A stretch of 64,000 bases of DNA, taken from contig NW_024882327.1 of assembly GCF_019059575.1 (NCBI RefSeq), positions 248,001 to 312,000 of the forward strand. Reading direction: 5' to 3'. Below, in pieces: positions 32,580 to 44,841 of this stretch (within the stretch, counting starts at the first letter, position 1; the number at the start of each line of letters is the position of its first letter). The position numbers and the translations under genes are program-made. This DNA is from Amphibalanus amphitrite (Eukaryota > Arthropoda > Thecostraca > Balanomorpha > Balanidae). Below the pieces are notes generated by a model that searched no databases, was not told where the DNA came from, and saw only the letters and a program-made list of their open reading frames with translations.

Positions 32580-33148
32580 CTGTACTGTTGCGTCTGCTGC
32601 TGCCGTCCGTTCTGCTGTCGATGGTGTTGGTGATTGGGTTGGCACTCCTGCTGGTGCTGCTGCTGGTGGAGCTGTTGGTGCAGCTGCTGGTGCAGCTGGT
32701 GCGGATGGTGGAACGGTGTCCTGCAGGAGTAATACACCATCTGTCCGTCCGCCTCACCGTCTCCACTCAGGCCGATGGCCACCGCCTCGCCGGACGGCGG
32801 GCTGCGCGGCGGACTCCTCTCAGCACCCTCGGGCGGCTCGGCTCCCGGCCACTGGTCCTGTCCCACGCCGGAGGTATCCTCAGCACCGGCAGCAGCTCCG
32901 TCCTCCTGGGTCACAGCACCGGCAGCAGCTCCGTCCTCCTGGGTCACAGCGGCGGCAGCAGCTCCGTCCTCCCGGCTCACAGCGGCGGCGGCTGGCGCGG
33001 GCGACGGACGGTCGCCGTCCAGCGGTCTCCCGGTCTGACTCCGCTGAGAGGACTCTCGGGACACACCGCCCGGCGTCCGTTTCCTGGCTGCCTGCCTGCG
33101 CTGCGTGCTGCGCTTCATCCGCACACTGTATGTCCGTGTGGAGATCAT
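32580..33148 (-). CDS. Candidate host coding exon, Gln/His-rich, function unknown
   Basis: Minus-strand frame with an ATG at 33148 (ISTRTYSVRMKRSTQRRQ follows), a basic N terminus, a low-complexity middle with three copies of a GAVTQEDGAAA-type 11-residue repeat, then QMVYYSC and a Gln/His-rich end (LHQQLHQQLHQQQHQQ). The frame stays open until it meets ACAG|GTAAGAAC at 32580/32579, a strong splice donor, and the only stop is the TAA inside that donor. That is the pattern expected for a real exon. The plus strand is also open for 317 codons across the same DNA, but its Leu-rich stretch is the antisense of CAG/CAC repeats. No domain was recognised and the start is uncertain. Confidence 0.45.
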
Positions 33149-36002
33149 GGCTGAGGCCTGCCGTGGGGCCACCAGGATCAGGGAGTCGTAAACAGTCTCA
33201 GAGCTCACTCAGGAAGCGCACACTGGCTCAAAAGTTCACACTCGGCAGTCTTCTGTAGTTGTTGGCTGGTGCATCCTCTCGCTGGTTCACACCTTCAATC
33301 TGGACGATTGGACGAGTTTTCGAAGATTCTGGAATACGCCACACCACATGCAAAAAAAAAAAACGTCGTCTGCGTTTCTCTCTGTTTCAGCTCAAATGTC
33401 CCCGGCACGTACCCACTCCGTCTTAGGTCTGTGTCACGTGGTAAACGTCAGTCGATTGTCAACCGCACGTAAAAACCCAGATGTGGCTGTTTCGACTCAT
33501 CAGCGAACATTTATAGCGGTGGATAGATGTCATTAACGCGACTTCTTCGATCAATTAACAAATGGAAAGCAGACTGTGATCCTTGAAAACAAACCGAATC
33601 ACATATGGGCCTCAGACGACATTCTGGTTAATCCCTGAATGTGTAAGTTATGAACTCACATTTCACATTCATTTTGATTCTATAGAGAGCCGAGTCGGGA
33701 GGAGAGAACTTTGTGGACCGCGGTGTGTAATCTCAGGGGCCGCTCAATCCTGGATGAAAACTCGTAAGTCAGTCTGCTAAAGTTTATAATGATTTTATCA
33801 TTGTCTTGGAAACGTTAGAAGCAATGTTCCATCCTGAGCTGGCACAACGCGTCACACCCATGCAATAGGTGCGTGCTGTGCAACGTGCATTATGCACTCA
33901 TGCATCCATACGGAAGTGCCGACATTATTGCCACCCCAATATCCGCTAATCGGACTAATAAGCGGGTGCTTAAGGCTATTGACCTTCGGGTATCACCAAA
34001 TGCCGTTCGACCGGCCGCCTCGCTCTCCAAGTCTATCGTTCCAGTATTTATGGTGCATTTTTAGCACATTGACGGCTGCCAGTCTCGTCTCGTCCCTGCG
34101 GACCCGCGCTGACAGCCGCCGTCACATCCTGGGAGCCGCTGTCAGGGCGACACGCCCGTCACCGCTTTCTCATTGATCAGCGACAGAGTGGTATGGATTT
34201 ACAGAGTGCCGCGGCGCGCCGCGAAATGGCAGCGCCGTGTGCGCCGGAGCGGATTCAGCGGGAAGGATCCATCGGATCCGTGGATCCGGCACAGTGTACT
34301 GGACCCTCTTGACCTCTCCTACGCCGTCCCGACTCCGGATCCGGCTGATTGTGACCCATCCGGATCCCCAGGACCTGCGGAGTTGACTCTCCGGACTCGC
34401 CGGTCCTGCAGCGACATAGGTTAACCCGGAGCCAGTAGCGTGCAACAGAGTCCGTACAACCAGAACAGGGCGGAGAAGGGTCCGACGCGTCACACGTCTG
34501 TCCCCTGTGTGAACAAGGGTACAAGACTCTGCACTGGGGTGTGTATCAATGTGACCAGTTAACTACTTTCCAGTATTTGAAAGGTTATAAGGATATCAGA
34601 GGAATACGACGCCACCACAGAGAAATGCAGCACTTTCCATATTTTTTCATGAGCCGTTGGCCGCCTGAATCTCCTTGCAAGGACCGCCTCCAACAGGCGA
34701 GCTCAATTAATCACCAGCCGGCGAGTAGTGCGAACAATGTCACCGCTACCACCGCCGCTGCTGTTTTTGCGTGTCGGTGTCAGTGGCAGTGTCAGTGGCA
34801 GTGGCAGTGTCAGTGACGGTACCGGTATCAGTTTTGTATGACTATCAGATGACGAGTCACCGTGTGCACACTGCACAGTGCCTCTGTCTCTGTTCCAGCA
34901 CGCCACGTATGACGCACGCGCTCCGTCTGCGCCTCTCAGAGACACGCTATGACAGGAGCACCGGTGTGAGATGATGAGGCCCGTCCCAGCACTAACGAGT
35001 GCCGACGGCTGCCCCACGGTGCCTGAGGACCTCCCCCTCCCTCCCCCACGGCAACCAACAGGAGACACCGCACACAGCACGACTACATGCGTGGGAGGAG
35101 CTGCGACCTGGGAAACCCGAGTGATTCCCAACAGAGCATACAAACCGACCTGCTGGAAAACTCCAGGTAGGCTGTTGTCTGTCTACAGGAGTAAGTGATA
35201 TGAAATATAAAAAACATTCTTCCTAAGCCGCGTTTAATTAGTAGAACATCGAGCTAATCGGTTGAATGATGCTTGTGCTTATCAATAATTAGCATTGAAA
35301 TGAAGGAAAAATAACGAGAAAGGAACCAAGTAACTTATGCTCATGAATGATGAGCATTGAAATAAAGGCAAACTAACAAGAAATGAACCACATAAGCGAG
35401 AGAATATAAGAAGATTCATGCCAAGGATTTAAACACACTTGGCAAGACGTTGAAGCAAACATTTCCTTCAATGTAGGGTACAATTTTGCAATAGCAATTT
35501 TCAACGAAAATGCTGGCAAAATATCTCACAATAATGGAGATATAACAGACGCTGTGGCCTCTGGACAGTAGCATTCATTACGGCTAGTGGGCCCCACCGG
35601 AGGCAATACGCTACATACTTGGACCAATTAGTAATCGACTCTGCGTAATTGACTCAACGCAGGAGGTCATGGAACTATATCGCAAAGACAGAGAAGTCCA
35701 TAATCAGGGAACGGTGGACAATGATCTCCAGCCGGTGACACTGCGACAGCCGGTTCCGTGCGGCAGCAGCTTCATCTCAATGCATCTTTCGGAGGTGACA
35801 GTGTTCTAGTTCGCACGGATCGCGACTATTTACGGAGCTGACACGGGCGCGGGCAGACATTGGAACAGAGAATTAAATACATTCTTACTATATCCCGTCA
35901 ATGAAGCTCTTGGTGTTCAAAAATTATCAGGACCTACCTACAACGCTCGACATTCTGGCCCTCACGTCATTATAAAATCTAGCTTTTGATTAAACAGATA
36001 AT
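33149..36002. other. Non-coding DNA, no gene recognised
   Basis: A short TGGCAGTGTCAG-type repeat occurs at about 34775-34815. A partial duplication of about 65 bp (TAGCATTGAAATGAAGG / GAGCATTGAAATAAAGG) is at 35270-35400. GC-rich patches at 34080-34450 and 34880-35100 hold short frames without domains. Confidence 0.5.
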
Positions 36003-36005
36003 TCC

Positions 36006-36015
36006 AGAGAGAGAG

Positions 36016-36070
<55 letters not shown>

Positions 36071-36087
36071 AGAGAGAGAGAGAGAGT
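36006..36087. repeat. (GA)n microsatellite
   Basis: Nearly pure AG repeat with a few A or GG interruptions. Confidence 0.95.
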
Positions 36088-36280
36088 CAGGCATAACAAA
36101 AACAAGGCGAAAGAGTAAGACACAGGAAAGCGAGACAAATAGAGATGTCAAGAAGAGTGGTGTACATCAGGCAGGACACGTATACCACGGCTGATTTTCT
36201 GCCGTCGCCACCAGCTATGAGCTAACATCAATTGACGGATGTCATCTCAACGCTGGTGTGGTGACAGCCATCATCTGGTG

Positions 36281-36334
36281 CCTGGATAATATCAGATTAT
36301 CCAGATAGCCTGGATAATATCAGATTATCCAAGG
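36281..36334. repeat. Direct duplication of a 28-bp hairpin-forming unit
   Basis: CCTGGATAATATCAGATTATCC occurs as two units starting at 36281 and 36309 (each written here only in part). Each contains GGATAAT and ATTATCC around a 5-base loop. Confidence 0.9.
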
Positions 36335-36805
36335 AAAGATCATACGTGTGTCGCCAGGGAGACAGAGCCGCTGCTCCAGAAACGTGGGCTCGCAGTAAAA
36401 GCATGAATCGTTTAGAGTGAATGCATCGTGAAAGGCTATGTATAGTATACCCGACATTTATGTCAGGTTAATGTCACAGTATCATGCTCGTTACTCAATG
36501 CTCGTATATAAATGTAAGTCAACTCCCCACTAGCGCATCTAGAACCATCATTGAAAAGGTTACTGCTATGTATTTCCCTTGGCTAAGTTACATGCTCACC
36601 GTTCCTAAGAAGCTTGTTTCATTAGGTCCAGTACAAGCTGTTGCGACTATCCACTGACTTTGTATTCTCGCCAAAAGGTAGCACGCCTCATGGATTTGAT
36701 TTAAATCGGAGTATCATGAAAACAGCTGGAAATGAGCTCAGGCCAAACAGCTTGGGGTCATTCAGTATGGCAGCCGCTATCTATTGCGAACCAGAATGTG
36801 TTTTA

Positions 36806-36903
36806 GAGACCCTCCGAATCCTAAGTTCAAACACCCGCTGGCCGACGATAAATGGATGACATCGATTCTCAACGAAATCTGTACGATCAACACCGGAGGC
36901 AGC
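36806..36903 (+). CDS. Candidate internal host exon (about 98 nt)
   Basis: A frame reading DPPNPKFKHPLADDKWMTSI and then LNEICTINTGGS lies between TGTGTTTTAG (acceptor-like, ending 36805) and CAGCA|GTAAGAGT (donor-like, starting 36904). The composition looks like folded protein rather than random DNA, but I do not recognise the family and found no partner exon. The polypyrimidine tract before the acceptor is weak. A chance ORF remains quite possible. Confidence 0.3.
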
Positions 36904-37344
36904 AGTAAGAGTTTGTATTTTATGATGATTTTTTTTCTTCAAATGGTCGAAAAGCGCTCGTCTTACAGACATTCACTATCATCTTGATGATCTTATCGCT
37001 GAATTGATATTCGGCACACCGCTTATACGACTAAGGGCTGATTGCCTTTATTCAAATGGTTACGTGGGTGATTATAGACTGGGTAGTGCATGTGGGAGGA
37101 TAGTTTGACCCAAGAACGACTAGGTGGCTATAATGGTAACAAGTCACGCATGGAGGTTAGCTGCAAGTAAGCAATCATAATCATCTTGGATAGAAGGGAA
37201 GTAAGTTAGAGGAAGGGCCAAAATCGGGACTAGTAAATTTCGGCAAATCTATGATCAGCTTGGGTACTTACATACCCAGCCCCAGGCAAGCTCTTCGCCA
37301 ACCGACTGAGAAAAAGGAGTTTTGAGAAACATGATGGTTTCGAT
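36904..37344. other. Non-coding DNA
   Basis: Nothing recognised; ends at the 8-bp target duplication of the hAT-type element. Confidence 0.5.
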
Positions 37345-39953
37345 TAGTGGTGTCAATCGGTTACCGAAAATTTCGGTTACCGAAAAGATATGCTGACCGA
37401 TTTGGTAATCGGTCGGTCAGGCCCCCCAAAAATCGGACACTTTCGGTCACCCTGCCAGTGAAACCATTTTCAAAAAGAGAAAGTATTCCATTTTTGCCTA
37501 GTTAAAATGAACTTTATTGGAATGTTAATGATAGAGTTGCAAAATTTCCCCCAAATGCCAAATGCCACATTTTGGCAACTTCATTAGCCAACCCACCAAG
37601 CAGGCAGCAGCCACCCATTGTCCAACCACAACTACAAGCAGGCTGATATTGACTCAGTTGGCCCCACAAGTACACACAATTTTGAAACTATATTCCAGTC
37701 TAACTGAATTTCACCTGTAATCAAAAAAGTATTACCTACAAAAATCATTATACAGTCATCAAAAATGCAAGGACAAAAATAACTTGAATTACTGAAATGT
37801 GTTTCTGAAGACTGGACAGTTAGCACTTAGCAGTGATCACATTTACATTTCACAGGTCTTCTACTATCCCACATTCTCCTTAACCCTCGCACGACCAGGC
37901 CATTTCTCATAACACGAACGACCAGGGGGGGTTTGTTACGACCCCCCCTGGCGTTTCGAAACGGAAGGTCGTAGAGCTTAGCGGAAAAAACCAACGGATT
38001 GCTCTCAACGAGATCTCGCGATTGGTGGTATATTTTTTGGTCCTAGGTCAACATTTGACCTACTTTTGACCGGTCAAAGGTCAAATTTTCGGAAAAATAG
38101 ACTTTTTCAACTTTCGGCGGCGATTGCGGCAAAACGGTGGGAGATATCGACTTGAAACCTTCACTATCGTGTTCCTTGATCAATTCTCTATCGTTTGGTA
38201 TGTATTTCGTTTCCCTAGCTCTAAAAATGGCGCGTTGGGAGCACCGGAAGTCGGCAAGGTCACAGTCGGCGGCAGAAATTCGAAAAATCAAAATTTAAAT
38301 TTTTGAAATCTGATTGTATTTTTGGATTTGGGAGGTCCATTTGCTCCCTATAGAAGCTAATGTTGCTGCATATTCCCATTGAGGTGACAAGAATTAGCAA
38401 AATAGTGGTTCGGGCGCTTTTCAAAAATAGTACCGGACGCTGTTCCTCTTGTGACGTCATAGCTCCGTGACCTGACCTGACCCGGTCAAATTTCTTATAC
38501 CATATGATAGCCAATACTTGCCCCAACATGCATGGGAAGTTTCATCACGATCCATCAACCGATGTCCGTACCACCGGCAGGAAACCTCGGGCGTTGGCAC
38601 TCAGTTTGTGAAAATCCGGCCGCAGGCTGTACCTCTTATGACGTCATAACTCCGTGACCTGACATGACCCGATCAATTTTTTTTTTCGGCAAAAGATGCG
38701 CAAAGGTTGCCCCAGAGGGTATTGAAAATTTCAGCCCGCTACGACAAGCTGTTTAGCGTGCACTTCGAAAAAACCTCAGGGGGGGGGGTTGATACAACCC
38801 CCCCTAGGCGTTCTAGGGTTAAATATTGCAGGTTTCAACCAAATGTTTGAAATCTAGATGACCACAACATAAAAACATAGGAATCTTGACAAAAACTACA
38901 TCGGCTCATGTCCGATTTCTGGAATCTTCCACATTCCAAACACAAGGAAGGATTTCGAAACACGTGCGCCATAACAGAGACTTTAAACCAGCTGATAAAG
39001 TTGCTGCAAAAAAAGTTTTGGATTGTTAGCCTCGTGAATTATTTTATTGATGTAAATGATCCAACACGATATTGAATTCTAATGAAATCAACATTGTGAG
39101 TGTAATTCACTACAAGAAAATTAATTTCCCTTCAATAATTCGACCAAAAGGGCATATAAATAAATATTACGTCATCAACATACATCCTTTCGTTACGGAA
39201 GAGAGGATCTTAAAAGCCAATCCTTGGTTCTTCTATTACTTTTTGCGCCACTTTGGCGCCACTTTGTAGGGATTAATTTTGTCTGCATATTTTGTTTTCT
39301 TGTAAAGATAAGACAAACAAGAGATAAGACAAAGTGCCTGTGTAATGAATTTTCATTTCATTTTTGGGACAAAATTCAAGCTCAGAGCTACCTGCCTTTT
39401 CAGCTGGATTTTCAGTGTCAAATTATTTGTAGAGTATCTCAGACCACATCTCAAGACTCAAGGCAAGTTTCCAAGCAGCTTTGATGAGTTTTGTGGTGTT
39501 TTGATTCCGCCTTTTCTCCTAGGGAATGTTGTCATGAACATACCTATTACCAACCATTTGACTATACTAATAGATCGTGCTTTTGCAACATGAATGAGCA
39601 TTCTTCCTTACATAGACCACAGTAGATTCTTGACAATTCTAATCAACTAAATCTGTGAAATGGTGAGGTCCATGTGTTGCTACCCTCAGCAATGTAACTT
39701 CTACCACAATATGTATTTTGCAGTGGCTAAGAATTGACTGAACTTGGACTGAAATGCCATTTCCCATTATTTTCCATCAGAATTTACCAAATATTTAAAT
39801 TTTGAGGTAGAGTAATAGCAAATAGAGGTTCGGTCAAATTTCGGTCAAATTTTGGCTTGGGATGTTATCGGTCGGTATTCGGTCGGAAATTTTTCCCAAA
39901 TTTTGGTTTCGGTCGGTATCGGTCAGACATTTTTTTGGAAAATGACATCACTA
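37345..39953. mobile_element. hAT-type non-autonomous element carrying a nested TTAA element
   Basis: GTTTCGAT occurs directly outside both ends (37337-37344 and 39954-39961), an 8-bp target duplication. The termini TAGTGGTGTCA and (inverted) TAGTGATGTCA match, and both subterminal regions are rich in CGGTNNNCGGT words (37355-37450 and 39825-39930) in inverted arrangement. Eight-bp duplications and TAGTG ends fit hAT. Without the nested element (37880-38822) it is about 1.67 kb, AT-rich and with no transposase that I can recognise. Confidence 0.82.
37880..38822 (+). mobile_element. TTAA foldback element, copy 7 (nested in the hAT element)
   Basis: Nearly identical in layout to copy 2: TTAACCCTCGCACGACCAGG start, ACGACCAGG duplicated, loops TTTGTTACGA and TTGATACAA, TGACGTCAT near 38453 and TGACCTGACCTGACC near 38467, CTAGGGTTAA end. 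G and C runs are shorter at the left (7) than in copy 2. Near the right end the GC palindrome seen in copy 2 is replaced by CCGCTACGACAAGC, as in copy 12. Confidence 0.87.
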
Positions 39954-39961
39954 GTTTCGAT

Positions 39962-41500
39962 GCAAGGGAGCAGTATGGATACAGAATACACATGCTAAAT
40001 TAATAAACATTCCTGACAAATTTAAATTTCACCTTATATTTTATGCAGGCAAGGAGAAACGTAACTTAGCTTATGATCTATATATTGGACTCCATGACCC
40101 TAAAATCATCCCCTGTGATTCACCATGAGACGGTTCGTGCGTTCCCCCGATGAAGCTGATTTCTGCGGCTGAGACCACTCTGATTTCGGTTTATAACAGC
40201 TCTCAGGCGCGACACTCATGGACCACCTAACTGCAGAGACTACCAGCTGACCCAGTGACCTTTACCCGGGACGAGGGGCGTTAGACAATCAATATGGATG
40301 TTTTAATGACCACTTCAGTTTAATTTGGTGTTCCCAGTTTACGTTCTATCATTAATCTTTTATATTTTTTCTGATTTTTTAGGTAAAACACATTTTTATA
40401 TTGTCTTTTATAAAAAATACAGCAATTATTACATATTTTATTACTATCAGCTTATTGCGCAACTTATAGTTTTACGTGAATTTATGACTATATTCTATTT
40501 AGCATTATACTAAGCGCCGGCTGTAAGCTTGACATATTGAAGCAAAGGCGTAGAAAGCAAACATGAGCCGGAGGAGAAATTCGTAGCTCTTCCATTTTTT
40601 TTTTAGCCTTTTGAAAATTGTCAGGAAGGAATGATTTACATACCAGTACAAAGGCATAAGTCCTCGATGAGCTATGTTTCTTATAAGGTGAGTTTAAAGT
40701 TTTGCTGCCGCCCGCCTCTACTTTTGGTCTGAGGCTTCTACTTATGGAACATGATATCCTAACAGCTGCTTATACCGATACCATACTTAGCTCCTTATTG
40801 GTTTTTAGCGTGCTGCCAGTAGTTTGAAATCGAACGTTGGATACTATTCGAGTGGAGACTGGAGACAAGTTGTAAAAGTTATGCTGGTTGTTTGTGAAGC
40901 GGCGTATAGCTTGCACTAATGCAGGCTGTAACTTTCTAAATTAGCCGTGCTTCTCATAAACAGAAAAATGCAGTAAAGCTTCAGAGAAGGTGTTAGCTAC
41001 GCTAATTGGAACTATAAAATTAGAAGTAAACTTAGTCCAAACATTATTGCACAAATTGAATCACATAATATCAATAACAACTGCCCTCATTGGCATATTG
41101 GATCCATGAGTGTAAGCCCGGCAGTATTAGGCTGATACAAACGAACTTGAACGTAGCCAAAGGAGGCGTCCACTCTATCCGGCTGTTGATTGTCATCCAT
41201 TTGTGATGTGTTGACGTGAAAAGCACCTGCTCCTAGTTTTCAGGCTATCCAAACGACCTTCTGATGACTAAGCGTGCGTGTTTATCAAATAAGTGGAGTG
41301 GAAACTAGGACTATCAACCACAACTGCTGCCATTATTTTTAGCTCGGATGTCTTTCGGAAGGAAAAAGGAAATAATTATTGGGCATTTTAAGTATCCGGC
41401 TGGCCATAGAGAGGTCCGCAGCTCATGTGACGTCAATGTGGAGGCGTGCATAATGATTGGCTACGCTATGATAGCAAGGTTTGTCGAAAAGTAAGCGGAT
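39962..41500. other. AT-rich non-coding DNA
   Basis: No domain, RNA or repeat recognised. Confidence 0.55.
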
Positions 41501-41660
41501 ACAATTATACCGTCACAGTCAACGTCACTGTCACCATTCCGTCACTGTCACCATTCCGTCACTGTCACCGCCACAGTCACCACCGTCACTACAGCCACCA
41601 CCACCACCACCACCACCACCCACCAAGCACCACCAGGCACCACCACAACCGCTACCACCG
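41501..41660. repeat. CAC/GTCACTGTCAC-rich simple repeats
   Basis: Degenerate CACTGTCACCATTCCGT repeats pass into a (CCA)n run at about 41595-41620. Confidence 0.85.
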
Positions 41661-41689
41661 ATCCAGGTGACGACCTGACCGCCGGCCCG

Positions 41690-41975
41690 CCGCCGGCGGA
41701 CTGGCCGACTCGACCCACCGCGCGGCGGACTAGCCTAGCCGACACACCGGCGGACTGGCCGACTCGACACACCGGCGGACTGGCCGACCCGCCACATGCC
41801 GCGCGGGGGACTGGCCGGCCCGCCACATGCCGCGCGGGGGACTGGCCGGCCCGCCACATGCCGCGCGGGGGACTGGCCGGCCCGCCACACCGCGCGGCGG
41901 ACTGGCCGGCCCGCCACACCGCGCGGCGGACTGGCCGGCCCGCCACACCGCGCGGGGGACTGGCCGTTCGGTAAC
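41690..41975. repeat. GC-rich minisatellite, 29-31-bp units
   Basis: At least six good units of CGCGCGGSGGACTGGCCGGC plus CCGCCACA (shortened here), preceded by more degenerate ones (GGCGGACTGGCCGACTCGAC). Open frames of up to 190 codons on both strands come from the repeat. Confidence 0.92.
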
Positions 41976-42181
41976 GGGCGCGGGACAGAGGCGAGGGCTG
42001 CGGCTGCTGCGGCGGTGACATAGACGGTGGCGGTGACGAGGAAAGGTGATTTTCAACTGCGCCGAACCTCGGTGTCCAGAAGGACAGTCGCATCTTGATC
42101 ATATTCTTCTCCTCTTTCAACGTGCCCTACGTTGTTTAATATTACATTCTCTAAATCATACACATTCTTTATAGCTTGTTT
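41976..42181. other. Short spacer
   Basis: Nothing recognised. Confidence 0.5.
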
Positions 42182-43178
42182 TTAACCCTATTCCTGGCGG
42201 GGGGGCCTCAGGAGCCCCCCCCCTGAGGTTTTTTGGTTATTTCTCCCAAACGCGTTGAGCTAGGAAGCTCAAATTTTCTGACTTTTCCTTAAAGGCTTCT
42301 ACGCAACATGTCTGAAAATTTTGAGTTGATCTGACCTCAGGTCAGGTCACCAGAGGCGGTTTGGTGACCCTACCTCAGAAAAGTTTGCAATCACGCCAGA
42401 GCTAGAGTTTTTGACCGATCAATTTCTTCTCTTCAGGCTTTAGTTAGGGTACCAGTATGTGCAATTTGTATATCTCGGAATTTTGATATCGGTGACCTAA
42501 GGTCAGGTCAGTTTCGCGACCTCCCCATTATAAGTCAATGGGGGAAAAATCAACCCCCTGTTTTTACCACTAAAACGGGTCGGAATGGCCCCATATACCA
42601 TACATGACTTCATATACGATCAACCTTCACTACCTTGAGGTCTGTTTTGCTGTTGGGCAGCTGTGAGGTTATGTGACGTCATCAAAGGTCACCAGCGGTT
42701 TTTGGCCAATCACTCCGTACAGGAACAAGATACAGACGCGTGGATGGTTTCATTGTGTTCAGCTCGTCAAGACGCATCGAATGATATACATGATGACCTC
42801 GAGGTCACGTGACCTGAGGTCAACCTTTGACCTTGACCTTTCGAGGTCAACATATATATCATTCGATGCGGATTGACGAGAGGATCACGATGCTGCCCTT
42901 AGTTTGTTCCTATCTTGACTAATTCGAAAGTTATTCGAGAAAAACTCTCTCCATATCTAGCGCCGCCATTTTGACTTTTTCGACCCCTGTGACGTCATCT
43001 TTGACCTGACCTGAAAATGACCTTAGTAAAAATTGTAGATCTTGACCGTGCGTATCCGATTCCGTTTACCGTTTGTCGCTGCGATGTGTAGTTTTTGAGA
43101 TCTGAGGGGGGGCCGAATCGGCCCCCCCCCCCCCCGCCAGTTTCTTGTCCCGGCGGAGCCCGCCAGGAATAGGGTTAA
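42182..43178 (-). mobile_element. TTAA foldback element, copy 8
   Basis: Perfect 19-bp terminal inverted repeat TTAACCCTATTCCTGGCGG. The long end is at the right, where CGCCAG recurs about 20 bp inside. Loops: CCTCAGGAG (left) and CCGAATCGG (right). The interior is the reverse complement of copy 5 over several hundred bp: CCATTATAAGTCAATGGG near 42523, CATATACCATACATGACTTC near 42592, GTGACGTCATCAAAGGTCAC near 42674 and GACGCATCGAATGATATACA near 42772. Yet its termini are unlike those of copy 5. Confidence 0.88.
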
Positions 43179-44432
43179 ATGAGAACGGTTAACTGTAAAT
43201 TTATTGTTGCGAAATGCAAGTATATGGATCAAGTTTCTTGTTGACGTTGTAACCGCTATCCATCCGTGGATGTAACACTACCCCAGACACTTCAAACACT
43301 AGAACAGGGCTGATTTCCCGTGCCACGTGCTGGTTAGTTCGTCTATGCCTTCAGCTAGGTGTGCTAATATCAATATGGTGTCTGTGGATCACCTCAACAA
43401 ACTCTGAGTCCAAGTTAGAGCACACAAGTGTGATAATTTTAAAATGCCATTTGTGTCTCGCTGTGTTGGAAATAGATTGCTAAGCAAACAGCATGCTGAG
43501 AACGTAGAGCAGCTCGACTATTATGTGACACCCGTCAGTGACGGATTTATTTTACCGCGCCATCAACGGCGGTAACTGGGTGTGTCGGGCGTCTCTGCAG
43601 CAGTCTACCACATTAGCTGGGCCATGTGTTTTATTGGCAGGAAATCGATCACTGCTGTTGATCCAATGAACAGTCGGAACAACTATCGAGGCTGCCATGT
43701 TTACTGGGTAATCACCTGAAAAGGAATTTGTTCCGGCTCTTGAACAGCCGTTCGATTTATTGGATGAACAGTTTAACAAATGCACAGGAGATCTGCGCGC
43801 TTCTTGAATTAATTAGCGTCGTCGGTCGGACCCATTAGCTTACCACATACGACCAGATCGAGGCGGATGTAAGCATATTGCCGTTTCAGCCTATTTGAGC
43901 TATAGACTATAGAGCCTCGTGGAAATGGGTTGTTCAAAATGCTAAAAATTGCTTTCATGCACCTAAATGATTTGAAATTGACAGCACTCTTCCACACAAA
44001 AATGAAAGTTGGAATGACTGCAACTAGTATTAGAAGACAAATTCATGAGACTTGATAAGTCTCAGCATAAATCATGCCCGTATAGACCCGCATACCAATG
44101 CTGCGCCAAGCGGTACACCTTCGTTTATTTAGGAAGCAGACTGCTTTGGTCCGAAGCAGTAAAAAAAAGACAAAAAACTAACGATTGACGCGTAGTTATG
44201 CCTCGGTTTAGATGTCAAAGATTGAGATTCACCGTTCCTGAATTGCTGCCTCGGTGCGCCGCCAGTGCAGATTATAACAAAGCTGAGTTTCACTCATCTG
44301 CCACAGCAGGTCAGTGGCGCTACCAGTCTGCATGAGCACCACGGCGCCACTTGCGCTCTATAATACACAGCACACAGAGGGCCCACAGATCGGGCCGAAC
44401 AGAGCCGGTCCATCCGGGTACTCAGTACTCAC
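43179..44432. other. Non-coding DNA
   Basis: Short frames without domains. Part of it may be intron downstream (minus strand) of the exon ending at 44433. Confidence 0.5.
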
Positions 44433-44841
44433 ATGAGGTCGCCGAGCCGCAGGGTCTTCATGTTGGACTGGACGAGCGCGCAGGACTTGTGGTCGCCGAT
44501 GCCGACGGCCCGTCGCCGGCGCATCCCCGGCTCTGGCGCGTCTCCATCGGGCACGTTGAGCGTGACGCGCCTCTCCGCCGGTCTGTCCGGCGGTGAGACG
44601 CGCTCGGCAGAGGTGGCCGACGCCGGCCGGCCCTCTGACGGCGCGTCAGCGGCCCCCTCGCCCTCCTCCGGCTCGTCGCGCTCGTCGAGCTGGTCGCGGT
44701 TCTCGCGCAGCCGCCGCTCGCGACGCTCCTCCAGCTGCTGGGTGACGAACAGGGACTGACGCCTGCCGCCGGCCGCCGGAGGGATGGCCACACTGCTCCG
44801 GCGGCGGCTCCGAGCCGCACTGGCAGCCAGCATCGTGTCTC
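44433..44841 (-). CDS. Candidate first coding exon of a host gene
   Basis: Minus-strand exon bounded by CTGACCCCCAG|GAGACACG (acceptor, exon starts 44841) and GACCTCAT|GTGAGTACT (donor, exon ends 44433). The ATG at 44833 lies nine bases into the exon and opens 133 codons with no stop before the donor. The peptide has two basic Ser motifs (RRRSSV and GRRQSL, kinase-site-like), a charged segment QQLEERRERRLRENRD, an acidic low-complexity part, then RRRRAVGIGDHKSCALVQSN and MKTLRLGDL at the donor. It looks like the cytoplasmic N terminus of a larger protein, but I cannot name the family. Continuation exons would lie at lower coordinates; none was identified. Confidence 0.5.

Noticed and set aside
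32201..33154. A 317-codon plus-strand frame with a Leu/Val-rich stretch that resembles a membrane segment
   Set aside because: The hydrophobic stretch is the antisense of CAG/CAC repeats. The minus-strand frame ends in a good splice donor and is the better candidate.
41548..42120. A 190-codon minus-strand frame with RPVRRAVWRAGQ repeats
   Set aside because: Translation of the GC-rich minisatellite.
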